In this document: positions 14,431-14,951 of the stretch, one piece after another
Layout: every line of letters starts with the position of its first letter
How positions within the stretch are numbered: the first letter of the stretch is position 1
Origin: Tannerella sp.
GTDB taxonomy: Bacteria; Bacteroidota; Bacteroidia; Bacteroidales; Tannerellaceae
NCBI GenBank assembly: GCA_031260095.1
Contig: JAIRKN010000220.1
Span: 1 to 14,951 of the forward strand
Reading direction: 5' to 3'
DNA length: 14,951 nt
Translations under genes and position numbers: made by a program
Notes under the pieces: model-generated
What the model was told of the DNA's origin: nothing
What the model saw: the letters and a program-made list of their open reading frames with translations, nothing else
Database searches by the model: none

Positions 14431-14951
14431 ATGAGCGATAAAATATATACTTTATTCTTTTTCGTTTTGTTTTTGTTTTTGTTTGGGATAATTGCTTGTT
14501 CTCCTAATAGAAAAAACGCCGGAAAAATTGAAAATACGACACTTTCGCTCGACACCACTTTCAGCGAGTTGAGTGATTCTTCTTTTGTCCCGACACGAAT
14601 CATATGTATGAATGTAAATAATGACAACATCTATTTCTCTGATTATTCGGAAGGTATTGTGATTTTAGATAAATCTTATAACGTAAAAGAAAAAATCGGA
14701 AGAAGAGGAGAAGGACCGGGCGAATTTTTAGGAGCTGCTCATTTTTATGCAGGAGAAGGAGATTCTATCTATATCCTTAATGAAGGGAAACATGCAATAG
14801 AACTTTTTGTAAAAGGAAAATATCTGAAACGGATCCACTATCCGGACCAGGCTGCATTCACTGATTGTACACGTTTTTTTTTCGAGAACCAATTAATTTT
14901 CCATTCGGTTATTTCAGATAGTCTTTCTATCATTGCTTTTGATAATAACTC
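14431..14951 (+). CDS. 6-bladed beta-propeller lipoprotein (5' part only)
   Basis: Open from the ATG at 14431 to the right edge (173 codons, no stop). The N-terminus MSDKIYTLFFFVLFLFLFGIIAC is a lipoprotein signal with lipobox IIAC and Cys23. The mature part shows propeller-blade repeats: DNIYFSDYSEGIVILDKSYN, the loop GRRGEGPGEFLG typical of the Bacteroidales 6-bladed propeller family, and DSIYILNEGKHAIELFVKGK. Such proteins are about 370-400 residues long, so under half is visible. They are exported, membrane-anchored, and of unknown function; the propeller fold usually binds ligands or proteins. It follows the NVEAL gene, with the terminator between them. There are several long T-runs in the signal coding region (TTTTTG repeats). 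Confidence 0.85.
   Translation, partial: MSDKIYTLFFFVLFLFLFGIIACSPNRKNAGKIENTTLSLDTTFSELSDSSFVPTRIICMNVNNDNIYFSDYSEGIVILDKSYNVKEKIGRRGEGPGEFLGAAHFYAGEGDSIYILNEGKHAIELFVKGKYLKRIHYPDQAAFTDCTRFFFENQLIFHSVISDSLSIIAFDNN

Overview
The window looks like a chromosomal segment from the order Bacteroidales (Parabacteroides/Tannerella-like or a near relative; genus not resolvable by reading alone). Reasons: the pyrophosphate-dependent phosphofructokinase, the trigger factor and ClpP/ClpX sequence style, the tig-clpP-clpX-recQ order, the tandem SurA-like isomerases followed by an OstA-like protein, the NVEAL small protein beside a 6-bladed beta-propeller lipoprotein, and promoter elements of the Bacteroidetes type (TTTG ... 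TAnnTTTG) without Shine-Dalgarno sequences.

Layout. (1) 1-286, minus strand: 5' end of a PPi-dependent phosphofructokinase gene, with a good promoter at 331-362. (2) 409-12152 and on to 13940, plus strand: ten tightly packed genes in one direction. They are a 66-aa membrane protein, trigger factor (tig), ClpP, ClpX, RecQ, three SurA/parvulin-type proteins (a two-domain isomerase, a lipoprotein without a catalytic domain, a SurA), an OstA/LptA-like protein, a 102-aa tail-anchored membrane protein and MutL. From tig onward the gaps are 28 bases or less, and surA and the OstA gene overlap by four bases. (3) 13941-14951: a more AT-rich tail holding an NVEAL-family cysteine-rich precursor, an intrinsic terminator, and the first 173 codons of a beta-propeller lipoprotein that runs off the right edge.

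How the genes fit together. tig, clpP and clpX handle nascent-chain folding and cytoplasmic proteolysis. The three SurA-like proteins and the OstA protein act outside the inner membrane in outer-membrane protein folding and lipopolysaccharide delivery. recQ and mutL serve DNA recombination and mismatch repair. The unit is therefore a core housekeeping cluster of quality control, envelope biogenesis and repair. The NVEAL/propeller pair is a separate, poorly understood envelope module placed downstream.

The points most worth a second look are: the NVEAL gene has ATA where the family's ATG should be; a terminator separates it from its propeller partner; RecQ carries a 72-residue lysine-rich N-terminal tail encoded with several A-tracts; and MutL combines a degenerate endonuclease motif with an apparently intact clamp-binding motif and a perfect 15-bp tandem duplication. 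No stretch over 300 bases lacks a gene; the longest gaps (287-408 and 13941-14047) hold candidate promoter elements. I see no RNA genes, CRISPR arrays, insertion sequences or origins.
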